Assembly: GCA_039707465.1 (NCBI GenBank)
Contig: CM077643.1
Span: forward strand, 68,975,105-69,039,104
Direction: 5' to 3'
Length of the DNA stretch: 64,000 nucleotides
Origin: Rhabdophis nuchalis
Taxonomy: Eukaryota; Chordata; Lepidosauria; Squamata; Natricidae
A model generated the notes under the pieces. The model worked only from the letters and a program-made list of their open reading frames with translations, did not search any database and was not told the origin of the DNA. This document shows, piece by piece, positions 22,686 through 33,725 of this stretch. How positions within the stretch are numbered: position 1 is the first letter of the stretch; the number at the start of each line of letters is the position of its first letter. Both the position numbers and the translations under genes were made by a program.

Positions 22686-23012
22686 CAATACAATAGCAGA
22701 GTTGGAAGGGACCTTGTAGGTCTTCTAGTCCAACCCCCTGCGTGGGCAGGAACCTTATACCATTTCAGACAAATGGCTATCTAACATCTTCTTAAAGACT
22801 TCCAGGGTTGGGGCATTAACAACTTCTGGAGGCAAGCTGTTCCAGAGGTTAATTGTTCTAACTGTCAGGAAATTTCTCCTTAGTTCTAAGTTGCTTCTCT
22901 CCTTGATTAGTTTCCACCCATTGCTTCTTGTCCTGCCCCCAGGTGCCTTGGAGAATAGTTTGACTCCCTCTTCTTTGTGGCATCCTCTGAGATATCGGAA
23001 CACTGCTATATC
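22686..23012 (-). mobile_element. CR1 LINE 3' fragment
   Basis: Minus-strand copy of the same CR1 3' end as at 6995-7458. The frame 23003-22755 gives Asn-Leu-Glu-Leu-Arg-Arg-Asn-Phe-Leu and Leu-Trp-Asn-Ser-Leu-Pro-Pro-Glu-Val-Val. The 3' tail (complement of GGTCCCTTCCAACTCTGC) lies at 22690-22720. 5'-truncated at about 23012. Confidence 0.9.
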
Positions 23013-23832
23013 TTGGCTGGATTCATCTTAAGGAAACATATCTGGTGCATTATACAGGTCCCCTGCCTAGACAGCAAAGTGTAAATGTTGATCATTCATT
23101 GAATTGTTCTTTAGCCTTGGAATTTTCCTTAGTACTTGCCTAGTCAAAAACATTTCTGATTTATTCTGCTGTGCATATGTCCTTGAGCATAATCAAGAAC
23201 CAGTGCGGTACGTTCATGGGTGCTTAGTTTCCAAGGGTTGTAAAACTGGATACTACAAATAAATTCCAGACAAAATAGGCAGAGAGTTCAGACTGAAACC
23301 AACATTTTAATAATATTATGGAGTCATGGGAAGGAGGACATTAAAGGAAATATGAAATCATTTTCCTTAGTTTTATATCCCTCAAATATATAAAATCTAC
23401 ACCCTGCAGAGTCACTGTTGGTGTTTAATTGACTGCCTGCAAGCAAACCATTACAATGCTATTATTCTATCGTCAAGAAAAAGCACAGTGGGTAAAACCA
23501 AGTTGTAAGCAAAGTTGTCGAACCCTAGTTTGACAGTCACTTCCTAGACAGCCTTTTGTGCAGACCTCATCCCTTATCTATTTAATCTTCACAGCAACCA
23601 CAGCATGCCAAACTTGAATAACTGAGCCTGATGATTAGGAAGCAGTTCAGCCATGAAGTAAACATTCACTATTTACAAGATAACTAGAAATTTTGCCAGA
23701 AGGAATGTCTAGGAAGGTGTCCATTATGTTTGGTAAAAATAAAGTAATTGTGGCAATGGGGAAGCACTATTTTTTCTATTAAAGTTTTTGTTATGGATGT
23801 TGTTGCTTCCATAATGATAACAATAACATCTG
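23013..23832. other. Non-coding sequence
   Basis: Nothing recognised beyond AT-rich unique sequence. Confidence 0.5.
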
Positions 23833-23991
23833 GAAGAAGATCACTATGAATACCTGAGCATCCTTCAAGCTGACATCATCAAACATGTTGAAATCAAGAA
23901 GGTTAAAAGTGAATACATCATAAGATTGAAAATTATTCTGAAGTCCAAACTCAGTGGAAAAAATGCCAACAAGGCAATTAACATTGGGACA
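23833..23991 (+). mobile_element. LINE ORF fragment, R4/Dong-like
   Basis: An open stretch of 53 codons reads Tyr-Glu-Tyr-Leu-Ser-Ile-Leu-Gln-Ala-Asp-Ile-Ile-Lys, continuing through Lys-Ser-Glu-Tyr-Ile-Ile-Arg to Ile-Leu-Lys-Ser-Lys-Leu-Ser-Gly. This resembles the region after the RT domain of R4/Dong-type LINEs (Tyr-Lys-Tyr-Leu-Gly-Ile-Leu-Glu-Ala-Asp...). The clade assignment is from memory and uncertain. The surrounding DNA gives no ends. Confidence 0.5.
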
Positions 23992-24429
23992 ATTTTGAAT
24001 AGGAAAAAAAATTGTTACTATTTTGTCATCTCATTGTTTGTAATCACTTTGTGTGATCTTCTTGTGGCAGCCAACTTGGTGATCCACTGTTTCTTCAGCT
24101 TCTTTGCAGAGACATTATTTGCCATCTCTTGTTATCTTCTTGGAGTTGTGAAGCCAGAATTAGACCACTGTCGCTTTCTTCAACTTTCCTGCTCTTAGCC
24201 ATTACCAGGTCTTGTTATTATATGCTTTGCTGATAGGTTATTTTTTTTTGTATTGGCTATGTAATACTTTGCCTTGCCATGTTTCTTTTCTATTTGGTCT
24301 TTCTTATAGACCAGTATGGTCTCTCCTGCCCTTGGTAAACCTTTCTGGCATACCAGCTTCAGTGCATCTTCTTTATCATCCTGCAGAGATTATTCCAATG
24401 TTCTTTTTTCTTCTTCAACAGGATAGATA

Positions 24430-24690
24430 CTGAAGCTGAAAGTCAAATACTTTGGCCACCAAATAAGAAGAGAGAAGTGTTTAGAAAAAGCTATGATGTT
24501 GGGAAAGACTGAGGCAAAAAGAGAAGGGGATGGCAGAGGACAAAAAGGTTAGATATTATCATTGATGCAATGAACATGAATTTGGCCAAACTCTGGGAGA
24601 AAATGGAAGACAAGAGAAACTGTCAAGCTATGGTCCATGGAGTCGCAAAATGTAGAACATGACTTACCAACTAACAATGACAGCAATTCT
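24430..24690 (+). mobile_element. Bov-B (RTE) LINE 3' fragment
   Basis: Open sequence Leu-Lys-Leu-Lys-Val-Lys-Tyr-Phe-Gly-His-Gln-Ile-Arg-Arg is followed by nucleotide blocks typical of the Bov-B 3' end: GGTCCATGGAGTCGCAAAAT and GAACATGACTTACCAACTAA. Bov-B is widespread in squamates. The fragment is old, with several stops, and ends near 24690. Confidence 0.75.
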
Positions 24691-25124
24691 TCTGGAATCT
24701 ATTTAATTCCTTCTCTTTCTCAATATTTGCTGTATTAGCCCAGTCCTAGCTTCTATCCATTGGGAAGAAATATAATGGTTCCACCCACCAAATTAAACAG
24801 CAGATAAACTGCTTCTTTTCAAGAAAGATGCCAGGCAAGCTTCTCAATAAGACTCAGTTTGAATTCTTAGCACTTCATAATCACTTTCATACTAAATATG
24901 GTCTTCACGGTATTTAAGGATACCCTGCTGTAATAAGTAGAAAGCATGTAAGCCAAATTTTCCTTTTTCCTTGCAATCTCAATCCTCATCCACAGTTAGT
25001 AGCAAACATACAATTAAGTACAAAAATACATCCCAAGTCAAGTCATGAACACATTCAAGCTATCAAGACGGAAATAAATACATCAATAGGTTTTTTAATG
25101 TATTTCTCCCCTTCTGTTCCTCAG
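24691..25124. other. Non-coding sequence
   Basis: No repeat recognised. The last 40 bases form a pyrimidine-rich stretch leading to an AG that could be a splice acceptor for the candidate exon at 25125. Confidence 0.45.
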
Positions 25125-25237
25125 ATTGATCAAGCTGTGACAGAGTTCCAAGGACGATGCAATCCCTCTGAGATAGCCATTTGTTGGTATCAAAGCAGGA
25201 ACACAAGTGTCTTGTTCATGATGGGAAGCAAGGCAAG
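25125..25237 (+). CDS. Candidate internal exon of an unidentified host gene
   Basis: A pyrimidine tract ending CTTCTGTTCCTCAG at 25124 is followed by 113 bases open in one frame and then AAG/GTATGT at 25237-25238, a strong donor. The frame gives about 37 residues: Ile-Asp-Gln-Ala-Val-Thr-Glu-Phe-Gln-Gly-Arg-Cys-Asn-Pro, later Ile-Ala-Ile-Cys-Trp-Tyr-Gln-Ser-Arg-Asn. It begins in phase 0 and ends in phase 2. I do not recognise the protein. No partner exon was found in the window, so it may be a chance open stretch or an exon of a gene with long introns. Confidence 0.3.
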
Positions 25238-26471
25238 GTATGTTTTTGTAACCTTTTGCGCAGGAGGCTTTTTCTGTTGTTGTCATTTCATTCTTGTACA
25301 CAGCCAGCCACTGTGTATCTTGGCAGAATCAAGTCTGTTTCTGAGGGAAGAGAACTATTTTTGTCCTTTAATAAGTCATTCCAAGTTTCCTGTGATGTTA
25401 TAAATAAGTGGGGCAAGCAGCCAGTTTTATTTTGTTTAATGTGATATGACAGAGGAAGAAAGCAGTCAAAAAACCCATCAATCTCTACATAATATCTGGT
25501 GCTAGACTCTGCGATTGCTTGCTCCCTTTCACAAGATAAAGTTTATCATAAGCTTTGCCTATCAGCACAGCTGATACAAGACCTTGCCTTCACAGGTTTG
25601 TTTATTCAGGAGTCCTGTTCATAGTCAGGCCCAGCATGTTCTGTGCATGAAGTCATCCTGTGCTAAATTTGCTTCTGGAAGCTGGCAACTCCTCAGACAA
25701 ACATGAACAAATGAACTTGCCCTTCAGGAGAAAAGGAAGAAAAGTACCCATGAAAGAAAGCTGAATAGCTCCACCAGTTCGTCATGTGTCAAAGGCATCA
25801 GATTTGAGCAGTACAGAACAAAAGACATTCTTTCAAAGCAGTAGTTCTCTAGAATAAAGGAATCATTTAAAAGAATGTTTGTGTTCAGCAGCAAACCCCT
25901 TAGTATCTATCAGCTTCCCTTTCCAACTAGGGTATTATTTTGGATTCCTTGATGTTTCTGTTATTGGTTTACGGTTATATCAACAATGTTTTCCTCAAGA
26001 CTAATAATGATTTAACTGGCCACTATTAATTTATCAAATCCCATTTTAAAATAAGTACAGCCATAACTACCTCTTGTGGCAATGAATCCCACAGGTTAAT
26101 TAATTTTATTTATTCAGTACTACTTTATATTAAAAATTCCTGACTGCAAAGACATTATTCATGTCTTTTGTTTCTACTTCTTATTATGACACAAATAACA
26201 TATACCTAAGATAGCCCCTCAAAAGAAAGAAATGGGGAATGCTCCTGTTAATTGTCTAACAATGTTCTCTGGTTGTTGATCAACTCCCAAAGGTTTGTAA
26301 TTGTTTTTAGGTTTTTCTTCTTGACTTATGGTCACAATTGTAACAACAATCTTGGCTGTTGAAGCAAGAGATAATTTTGGAGAATTGCCACATAATGCCC
26401 CATGTGATTGCCCTATCCAGCATTCCAGGCTGTGATCATTAATTGATCACATGTGTCTTTTAGCAGGCTAA
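25238..26471. other. Non-coding sequence
   Basis: No gene or element recognised; AT-rich. Confidence 0.5.
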
Positions 26472-26700
26472 GTGTCTTAGTGGTGCAGCAGTTAGAATGC
26501 AGTATTGCAGGCTAATTCTGCCGACTGTCAGCAGTTTGATCCTGGTCAGTTCAAGGTTGACTCAGTCTTTCATTGTTCCAAAGTTGGTAAAATAATGACT
26601 CAAATTTTGGGGGACAATAAGCTGACTCTATAAACAGTTTAGAGAGGGCTGTAAAAGCACTACAAAGTGGTGTGTAAGTCTAAGTACTACTGATATTGCT
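26472..26700 (+). mobile_element. tRNA-derived SINE
   Basis: The head TTAGTGGTGCAGCAGTTAGA is A-box-like and GCAGTTTGATCCTGG is B-box-like, followed by GGTAAAATAATGAC, GACTCTATAAACAG and GTGTAAGTCTAAGTAC. The same order occurs at 40437-40950 and, reversed, at 62866-63107. The body resembles core-SINEs of amniotes (MIR-like TAAAATGA segment). The squamate family name is not certain. Confidence 0.75.
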
Positions 26701-26949
26701 AAGTCTCAGGTAAGGAAAATAAGGTGCCCTTGGGAATGGAAGAGGCCTTGGGAGACTTTTCAGGAGCTGAAAATCCCCTCACCCCCAAAATCCAAGGTAA
26801 ATTTTCAGCCCTTAGTGGAGAGTGGTCTCGGTGGCTTACACTAGGTCTTGATGACCTCCTACACTCATTGGATGCACCCTTGTAGTCTTTATCATACCGA
26901 GTCTCTGCTCATTTTAGATTTCCATCACTCTCAACTCTGAGGGAATCCT

Positions 26950-27255
26950 GAAGTTGAATTCTAAAAGATTTCAGCTGCCCTTCATGCATGGAAGGTAACT
27001 CCTTTGGTGGGGTTCAGGAAAGAAGCTGAAATCTTCAGGATTTCTGCCCTGTTTCTGCACCCCGCCAAAGGAATGTATCTCCCTTCCATGCAGGGAAAGG
27101 AATTCCTTTGGTGATTTCAGCTTTATTCCTGAACCACACCAAAGGAATTCATCTCCGCTCCATGCATGGAAGGAGCTCCTTTGGTATGATACAAGAAGGA
27201 AACTGAAATCTTTAGGAATTCAGCTCCCTTTCTGCACTCTGCCAAATGAGTTCAG
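26950..27255. repeat. Cluster of alternately inverted repeats
   Basis: About six copies of a 45-60-base unit occur in alternating orientation. Forward copies carry CATGCATGGAAGG...CTCCTTTGGT (near 26985, 27090 and 27165). Reverse copies carry CGCCAAAGGAAT...CCATGCA (near 27062, 27132 and 27240). GAAATCTTCAGGATT-like spacers separate some of them. Adjacent copies can fold into stems. Confidence 0.75.
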
Positions 27256-28767
27256 CTCACTGCACCAGACAGCTCTTTCAGCCAAGTCTCAGAGACAAGA
27301 GGGAAATGGCAAATGGCAAATGGCAGCAGCTTGGCAAATGGCAGCACCTTGCAACCTTACTTGCCAGTTACCCATTGACTTTGTGGGGAAACCAGCAGAG
27401 AAGATTGCAATATGATTGCAACATGATTGTGAGGTACTTGGCAGCTTTTGTAAATACAAACCCTGATCATGATCACATGACAACAGTGTGATGATGCAAT
27501 ATTTTGCAAAGGCCAGAAGTGGTTTATGAGCCATAAATCATCCTTTCTCAGGCTTTCATAATTCTGGTCTATATTCAACCAATATTATAATTTGAGAACT
27601 ACTAGTATATATTTTCTTGCTTGGAAAGAAGTCTTGCTTGATAAACACACTCAGGGAGATGTCATGTTTTAATCTCATTAGTTATTCAGTGTATCTAGAT
27701 CAATTATTATGAATGCTTTGTCACTTTCCTGAAATATTACTGTTGTTTGTTTCATAATATTCTGAAATAAGTGAATTTCCCCACTTATTTTGGAATCATA
27801 ATATTCTGTCCATTCCATAAGCTGATAACAAAATGTCCAAGGCATCATATTGAATAAATGCAAACAGAAGCTTTTACTGGCAATTGATTCCTTTGTCTTG
27901 TTCAGGACTATGACATTGGTGAAAGGTTCTATCAGGTTTTGCTAATGTTTCATTCTGTTTATTACTGTTTTCTACTATCCATTCATATCGTTTCTCTAAT
28001 TAACATGCTTTCAGCATGTTCCCAACTTCACTGTGTTCAACTAAAAAATGTCTTCTTTATCTTCATTCATCCACTGAAATAGCTTCTACTAAATCAGGGC
28101 TTTTGCCACAACTCACATCCCTATGTACCATATGTACATGCAAGGATGTAAGCATATAAAGTATTGCTCCAAATTCATAGCATTTTAGTTCACTACCAGA
28201 ATTTGTTCTCAAGAGTTCTGGACATCTGGACGAGCAGTATCATTTTTCCTGCTGGCCAAAGGGATGCCCCAAAGGTATGTTCAGAAGAAGATATTTTTCT
28301 TTGAAATGTCTCTGGATATATCTGCAGATCAAAGTCATTTGTAAAACACTATCCAGATGTATCTCTATTGGAATGTCATTGTTACTATGTTAAAGTTTAT
28401 CAGAAACATATTTAGAAAATTAGCTCTCTTGATGAGTCATAACACATAATAATTTCCTTTTAAAGCTACAACTAAAACTTACTTTTATTTCATTACTTTT
28501 CTCTGGTGTTATGTCCAAGGTGAAAATATAATCAAGATTGGAAGGATTGAACTTCCCATCTGATTCTGCAATATGATTATTCAGGCATTCTTTTCAACAA
28601 AGCTGTTCTTTAATTTCAGAATGCTTAGCTTTAGTACCTGGTAAGAATGAGATCAAGAAGAGCTTAGATTCATTATAGAATGTTTGCATTTGATATTCCC
28701 AAGGGGAGCACATTTGTTAAGAAAGGCTTGAACTGATTAATTATCAGACCTAGAAATATTAGCAATT

Positions 28768-28771
<4 letters not shown>
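27256..28771. other. Non-coding sequence
   Basis: Contains a small run of three to four GGCAAAT units near 27303-27350; otherwise no repeat or gene recognised. Confidence 0.5.
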
Positions 28772-28829
<58 letters not shown>

Positions 28830-28858
28830 AGAGAGAGAGAACAACAACACACACACAC
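28772..28858. repeat. (GA)n then (CA)n microsatellite
   Basis: About 30 GA units with one GAAT interruption (28772-28840), followed after ACAACA by five CA units. Confidence 0.95.
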
Positions 28859-29723
28859 AAAATAGTTGTGCTTTTACATTCCAGTGCAATGATATGCCAA
28901 AATGGCACAAATGTTCCTCTGGGTGTAATATATATCTACAGCAATGTAGAATAGGTTTTTATTTTAAGCCAAAAGTACAATATGATTAACGATGATAGCT
29001 TCTATTGATTATATTAGCAAACAATTCACAAACAACTGTTCATTGTACCAAGGAGGTGAAACTCCTATTGCACCAAAAAAACCCACCCCCACTAATTTGT
29101 TATATGTGAAGCCATGTCAGTAAATTCTTTACCCACAATCAGCCATATTAGAAAATGCATTAATCCTGGGACATGAATCAGTAATGTGACTCTTGGGAGA
29201 ATTCAGAAGAACTGAAATAATTTGTGTTGTTTGTTGTAAGTTAAGCATTTACTTCTTGGACTCCTGAACGCAGTATACAATATGTTTTTAATTTAATAAC
29301 CCTCAGTGTCATTTCTGCATTTTATTCCCCTAGGAAAAGCTTTGAGTGTAAGAATGTTTATATTTTAAGCATTAGTAGTTTTAAGAAATGTGTGGACATC
29401 ATGGTCCAGAGTAATAGTAAATTTCATCTGATAGCCATCACATCTTATTGACTCTGCGTAACAGCTTGAAACGAAGCATGTGATGGGAAGGCATTATGAT
29501 AGGCACACCAAGCAATCATCCACTTAGTTGTTTTCTGGGTCATTAATCAGGGCACTAACTTTTCTTAGCAATTTGATAGTATTTAATGACTTACTTTCAT
29601 AGCTGATTTAAAGTACAATTATTTACATATTGTTAAATTTGGAAGCTACCAAATTCCCAGATGACTTTGGGAAGCTTTCTTCTCATTTTTGACACTACTA
29701 TACCAAGTTATTATCATCTACCA
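28859..29723. other. Non-coding sequence
   Basis: AT-rich, nothing recognised. Confidence 0.5.
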
Positions 29724-29800
29724 CAGGGGTCCCCAACCTTTTTGGCACCAGGGACGAGTTTCATGTAAAAAAAATTCTGCGGACCGGTGAGAGCCTCCAA
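29724..29800 (+). mobile_element. hAT-like left terminus without a matching right end
   Basis: Begins CAGGGGTCCCCAACCTTTTT followed by GGCACCAGGGAC and GCGGACCGGTGAGAG, a terminal sequence typical of hAT (Charlie-like) elements of amniotes. No complementary CCCTG end or 8-bp duplication was found between here and 33 kb. The downstream GC-rich DNA to about 30100 may belong to it. The right end was probably lost in the same rearrangement that removed the L2 3' end at 30334. Confidence 0.55.
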
Positions 29801-30333
29801 CAGGTGAGTCGAGTCACATGGGCCACATGCATGTTCGGTGGTCACATGGAACCCGAGGCAGGAACCCGCGTCTCGTGGGAACGCGACCTGGGGAGGGCGC
29901 CTTGCGTGCAACTGGGTGGGAAAGCTGCCAGGGGTCCCAGGTGAAGGATCGTCAGCTGGGGCAGGGAAGGACAGGCTGTTTCCTGGGCAGGAGGGCCTGG
30001 CAGCCCCTTCCCCCCACGCAGGGCCAGGTGGTGCCCCAAACCCCCCCAATGCAGGCCATTGGCCCTGTCCTACCATGGGGAGCCTGACACCCAATCAAAT
30101 ACTGACTGGCAACTGCTGTGCATGGGTTGATTACAAGAAATTACATAACTTTTCGGGGATACAGCCAGTGCTAGAGTGGGATAGTGGGCTATCTGTGGGC
30201 CAACCTGAGGCTTCTGTAGGCCAAGCCTGAGGAGAGGAAAAGGGAATAGTATACAAGAGGTTTATGTAGGCCAAGCCTGAAGGGAAAGAAGGAATATTAT
30301 AGAAGAGACTTTTGCGAGACAAACCTGAGGGAG
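29801..30333. other. GC-rich sequence with a short tandem unit
   Basis: 29801-30100 is GC-rich and overlapping frames run on both strands (for example 29838-30230), which is a composition effect rather than evidence of a gene. From about 30192 to 30331, GTAGGCCAAGCCTGA-like units recur about four times with a period near 50. Confidence 0.45.
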
Positions 30334-32502
30334 GGCCCGCCACAGAGAAGGCTCTTCCCCTGGGTGTTGCCAGTCGGCATTGTCCGGCCGACGGCACCCT
30401 GAGAAGGCCCTCTCTGTGGGAGCGTATCGGTCTAAGGGATGTATGGGGCACGAGACGGTCTCACATATAACTAGGCCCCGAGCCATGGAGCGCTTTAAAG
30501 ATGGTCGTCAAGACCTTGAAGCGCACCCGAAAGACCACAGGAAGCCAATGCAGCTCGGGCAGGATTGGTGTTATATGGGAGCTTCTGGTAGCTCCCGTAA
30601 TTACCCGCGCGGCTGCGTTTTGGACTAGCTGTAGCTTTCGAGTGCACCTCAAGGGAAGCCCCATGTAGAGAGCATTACAGTAGTCGAGACGGGACGTCAC
30701 AAGAGCTTGAGTGACTGTGCGAAGGGCAGCCCGGTCCAGTAAGGGGCGCAATTGGCGCATCAGGCGTACCTGATGAAACGCCCCCCTGGCCACGGCTGCC
30801 ACATGGTCCTCCAAGGACAGCCGAGAATCCAGGAGGACACCCAAATTGCGCGCCCTCTCCACGGGGGCCAATGTTTCGGCCCCAATGGCCAGAGTTGGAG
30901 TAATCTGGCTGAACCGGGGTGCCGGAAACCACAGCCACTCGGTCTTGGCAGGGTTGAGCTTGAGTTTGTTACCACCCATCCAGATCCGTACGGCCTCCAA
31001 ACACCGGGACAGCACTTCGATGGCATCGTTGGGGTGGTCTGGGGTGGATATGTACAACTGAGTGTCATCAGCGTACAGATGGTACTCCACCCCAAAACCA
31101 CGGATGATCTCACCCAGCGGCTTCATATATGTGTTGAAAAGGAGGGGCGAGAGGACCGACCCCTGAGGGACCCCACATAGGAGAGGCCTCGAGGTCGACC
31201 TCTGCCCTCCCGTCAACACATATTGCGGCCGACCAGAGAGGTAAGATGAGAACCACCGCAGAACGGTGCCTCCCAGCCCCAACCCCCCCAGTCGGTGCAA
31301 TAGGATACCATGGTCGATGGTATCGAAAGCCGCTGAGAGGTCTAACAGGACTAGGATAGAGGAATAACCTCTATCCCGCGCCCTCCAGAGATCATCAACC
31401 AACGCGACCAATGCCCTCTCGGTACTGTGACCGGGTCAGAAGCCGGACTGGCGCGGGTCTAGATAATCAACTTCCTCCAGGTGTCGCGGAAACTGTTGGG
31501 CTACCACACTCTCAACAACCTTCACCAGAAAGTGAAGGTTGGAGACCGGACGATAGTTCTCTAATAAAGCTGGGTCCAGGGACGGCTTCTTGAGGAGGGG
31601 CCTCACCACCGCCTCTTTCAAGACGGAAGGTAAGGACCCCTCACTCAAAGATGCATTGACAATGCCCTGGAGCCAGCCTCGTGTCGTCTCCCAGGATGCC
31701 AGTACAAGCCAGGAGGGACACGGGTCCAATAAACATGTGGTCGCCCTAAGTTTCCTTGACAACCTGTCCATATCCTCGGTGGTAACAAAGTCAAACTCCT
31801 CCCAAGATGGAACCTCAAGACTAGTCTCGGACAGTCCCACAGGACCACCGTCGATGGAGGGTAGCTCATTCCGAATCTGAGTGATTTTCTCCTGCAGATA
31901 AATCCCAAATTCCTCTGCTCGCCCTTGTAGAGGGGCTTCCCGCGGCCTCTGGTGAAGGAGGGAGCGGGTCACCCCAAACAGGGCGGCAGGGCGGTTATCT
32001 GCGGATGCAATTAGGGTGGCACAATACTCACGTTTGGCCACCTTTATCGCCACTAAGTAAGCCCTAATATGGGTTCTCACTAGTGTTCGGTCGGCTTCTG
32101 AGCGAGAGGATCTCCATCTGCTCTCTAGGCGTCTCTTGTGGCGTTTCATCCCCCGGAGCTCCTCAGTAAACCAAGGAGCCCGGGTGATTCGTCGCCGCAA
32201 GAGAGGCCGCAAGGGCGCGACTCGGTCCAAGGCCCCCGCGGCCGCACTTAACCATGCGGCCACTAGGTCCTCAGTCGAGTCGCGGGGCAGGGTCACAGGA
32301 ATTGGCCCAAGCTCCCTCTGGAACCTTTCCGGGTCCATTAGAAGCCTGGGGCGGAACCATATAGGAGTATCCGGTTCCGCCTCCCCGCGGTGAGGTGAAG
32401 CGATTGGAAAGTCCAGCCGGAGGAGAGCGTGATCTGTCCATGACAAGGGAGTGATGACTAAATCCCCTATTCCCAGATCACAACTCCACTGTCCCGAGAC
32501 AT
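30334..32502 (-). mobile_element. L2 LINE, 2.2 kb, ORF2 nearly open
   Basis: On the minus strand, one reading frame runs from about 32502 to 30461 (about 680 codons). Its only interruption is a TGA at 31436-31438, where L2 proteins have Arg; a CGA-to-TGA change explains it. The N-terminal end holds the endonuclease C-terminus (Ser-Trp-Thr-Asp-His). The RT follows with Leu-Leu-Lys-Lys-Pro, Asn-Tyr-Arg-Pro-Val-Ser-Asn-Leu, Leu-Asp-Leu-Ser-Ala-Ala-Phe-Asp-Thr-Ile-Asp-His, Gly-Val-Pro-Gln-Gly-Ser-Val-Leu and Tyr-Ala-Asp-Asp. A frameshift lies near 30461-30475. The end is cut at 30334 before the usual C-terminus and 3' UTR, and the 5' end is truncated inside the endonuclease. Confidence 0.9.
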
Positions 32503-32545
32503 TTTATTAATGTACACAATTTGAACTTGTGTACATTAATAAAAT
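32501..32545. repeat. Perfect 19-bp hairpin at the L2 truncation point
   Basis: ATTTTATTAATGTACACAA (32501-32519) is mirrored exactly at 32527-32545 with a 7-base loop. It abuts the 5'-truncation point of the L2 element. Confidence 0.9.
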
Positions 32546-32552
32546 ATTTACT

Positions 32553-32690
32553 AAAGAGAAAATAGAATAGCATGTATGTGTGTGTGTATATATGTGTGTG
32601 TGTGTGTGTTAGTTTTATGAGCTGATCAATAAATGAAACAATTACTTACACACACACACACACACACACATGCTATTCTATTTTCTCTTT
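32553..32690. repeat. Foldback with (TG)n/(CA)n arms
   Basis: AAAGAGAAAATAGAATAGCA at 32553-32572, followed by a (TG)n tract to about 32608, is mirrored by a (CA)n tract (32648-32670) and TGCTATTCTATTTTCTCTTT (32671-32690). The unique part of the arms is identical over 20 bases. Confidence 0.9.
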
Positions 32691-33725
32691 GGTGTGTGTG
32701 TATACACATGCATGCATACATGATGCATACATACATACATACATACACACGGACACTTCTTGTACTGAAGGAAAACTTGTTGAAAGAAGTAAAAAAAGGG
32801 CCGGCTTTTTTAAATTGGGTATTTTTAGAATTAGAAATTTTAGAAGAACGTAATAGGAATGAAATTTTTTAAAACATGTCTGATAAAATAACAGACACAG
32901 TTAAGAATGAATAAGTGATAAATGAATGAATGTGGGTTGGATACAAAAAGGAGAGACTTGTGTGGGAAAAAATACAACCACACTGAGGTAGCTTGTTTAT
33001 ATTGTGAGAATGAATGAGGTCTGAATTGCAAAGCAAATATTTGAAGGAAGACAGGAAAGCCTAAAGAGCAGGGGAAGAGTTAGAATTTTTGAATAAAATT
33101 ATGGGATCTTTAGATAGAGAAAAATAATAATTTTACAGAATAAACTTGAAGGCAGCAATAATGTTTGCAAAGAGGGAAAGGAAAAGATTTAGCTTTATTT
33201 CGTTTACTTGTTTCTTACTTCATGCCTTTTTTTCTCCTTCCTTTTTTTGGGGAGGGGTCTTATCATATTTACGCATTCTGGTCAAGGTTGCTTACCTCAA
33301 AAGGCAATATGAAGACTAGGAATGTGTACATGGATGAACAAAAGGTGGCAATAACCATGTTGAACAATCAGAAATATATATATACAGTTAGTAATAATAA
33401 CTTTATTAAATGACATATAAGAGTCAGGTGTTTAATAAATAAACTTATGAATAAAAGTAACAATGACACAGTATAATATACAGAGATTTGCTTCAGACTC
33501 TGTCAGCTTAAATAAGGAGGTTCAGCCAGTTAATATTTGCTCAAAATTAACATTTTTCCAGATTTTTTTTAAACAGAATGATGTGTATATAGACCTATAT
33601 TATCTTCATGAATAACGTCTTGGAAGAAATGGGACATTTTTCACTAATCTGGAAAAGATGTGCTCTGTAGATACCTCATCAGTCTAATCAGGATGATATT
33701 AAACCAGGACAAAATAAGATCACAA
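32691..33725. other. Non-coding sequence with TG and ACAT repeats at its left edge
   Basis: 32692-32750 is TG- and CATA-rich. Beyond that, AT-rich sequence without recognised genes. Confidence 0.5.

Noticed and set aside
26040..26180. Block with CTACCTCTTGTGGCAATGAA and TCCCACAGGTTAATT that reminded me of a widespread amniote repeat
   Set aside because: The resemblance is from memory only, and no ends or second copy in the window support it.
29818..30230. Pro/Gly-rich frames on both strands
   Set aside because: GC-rich DNA next to a hAT terminus; overlapping frames, no start context, no family.
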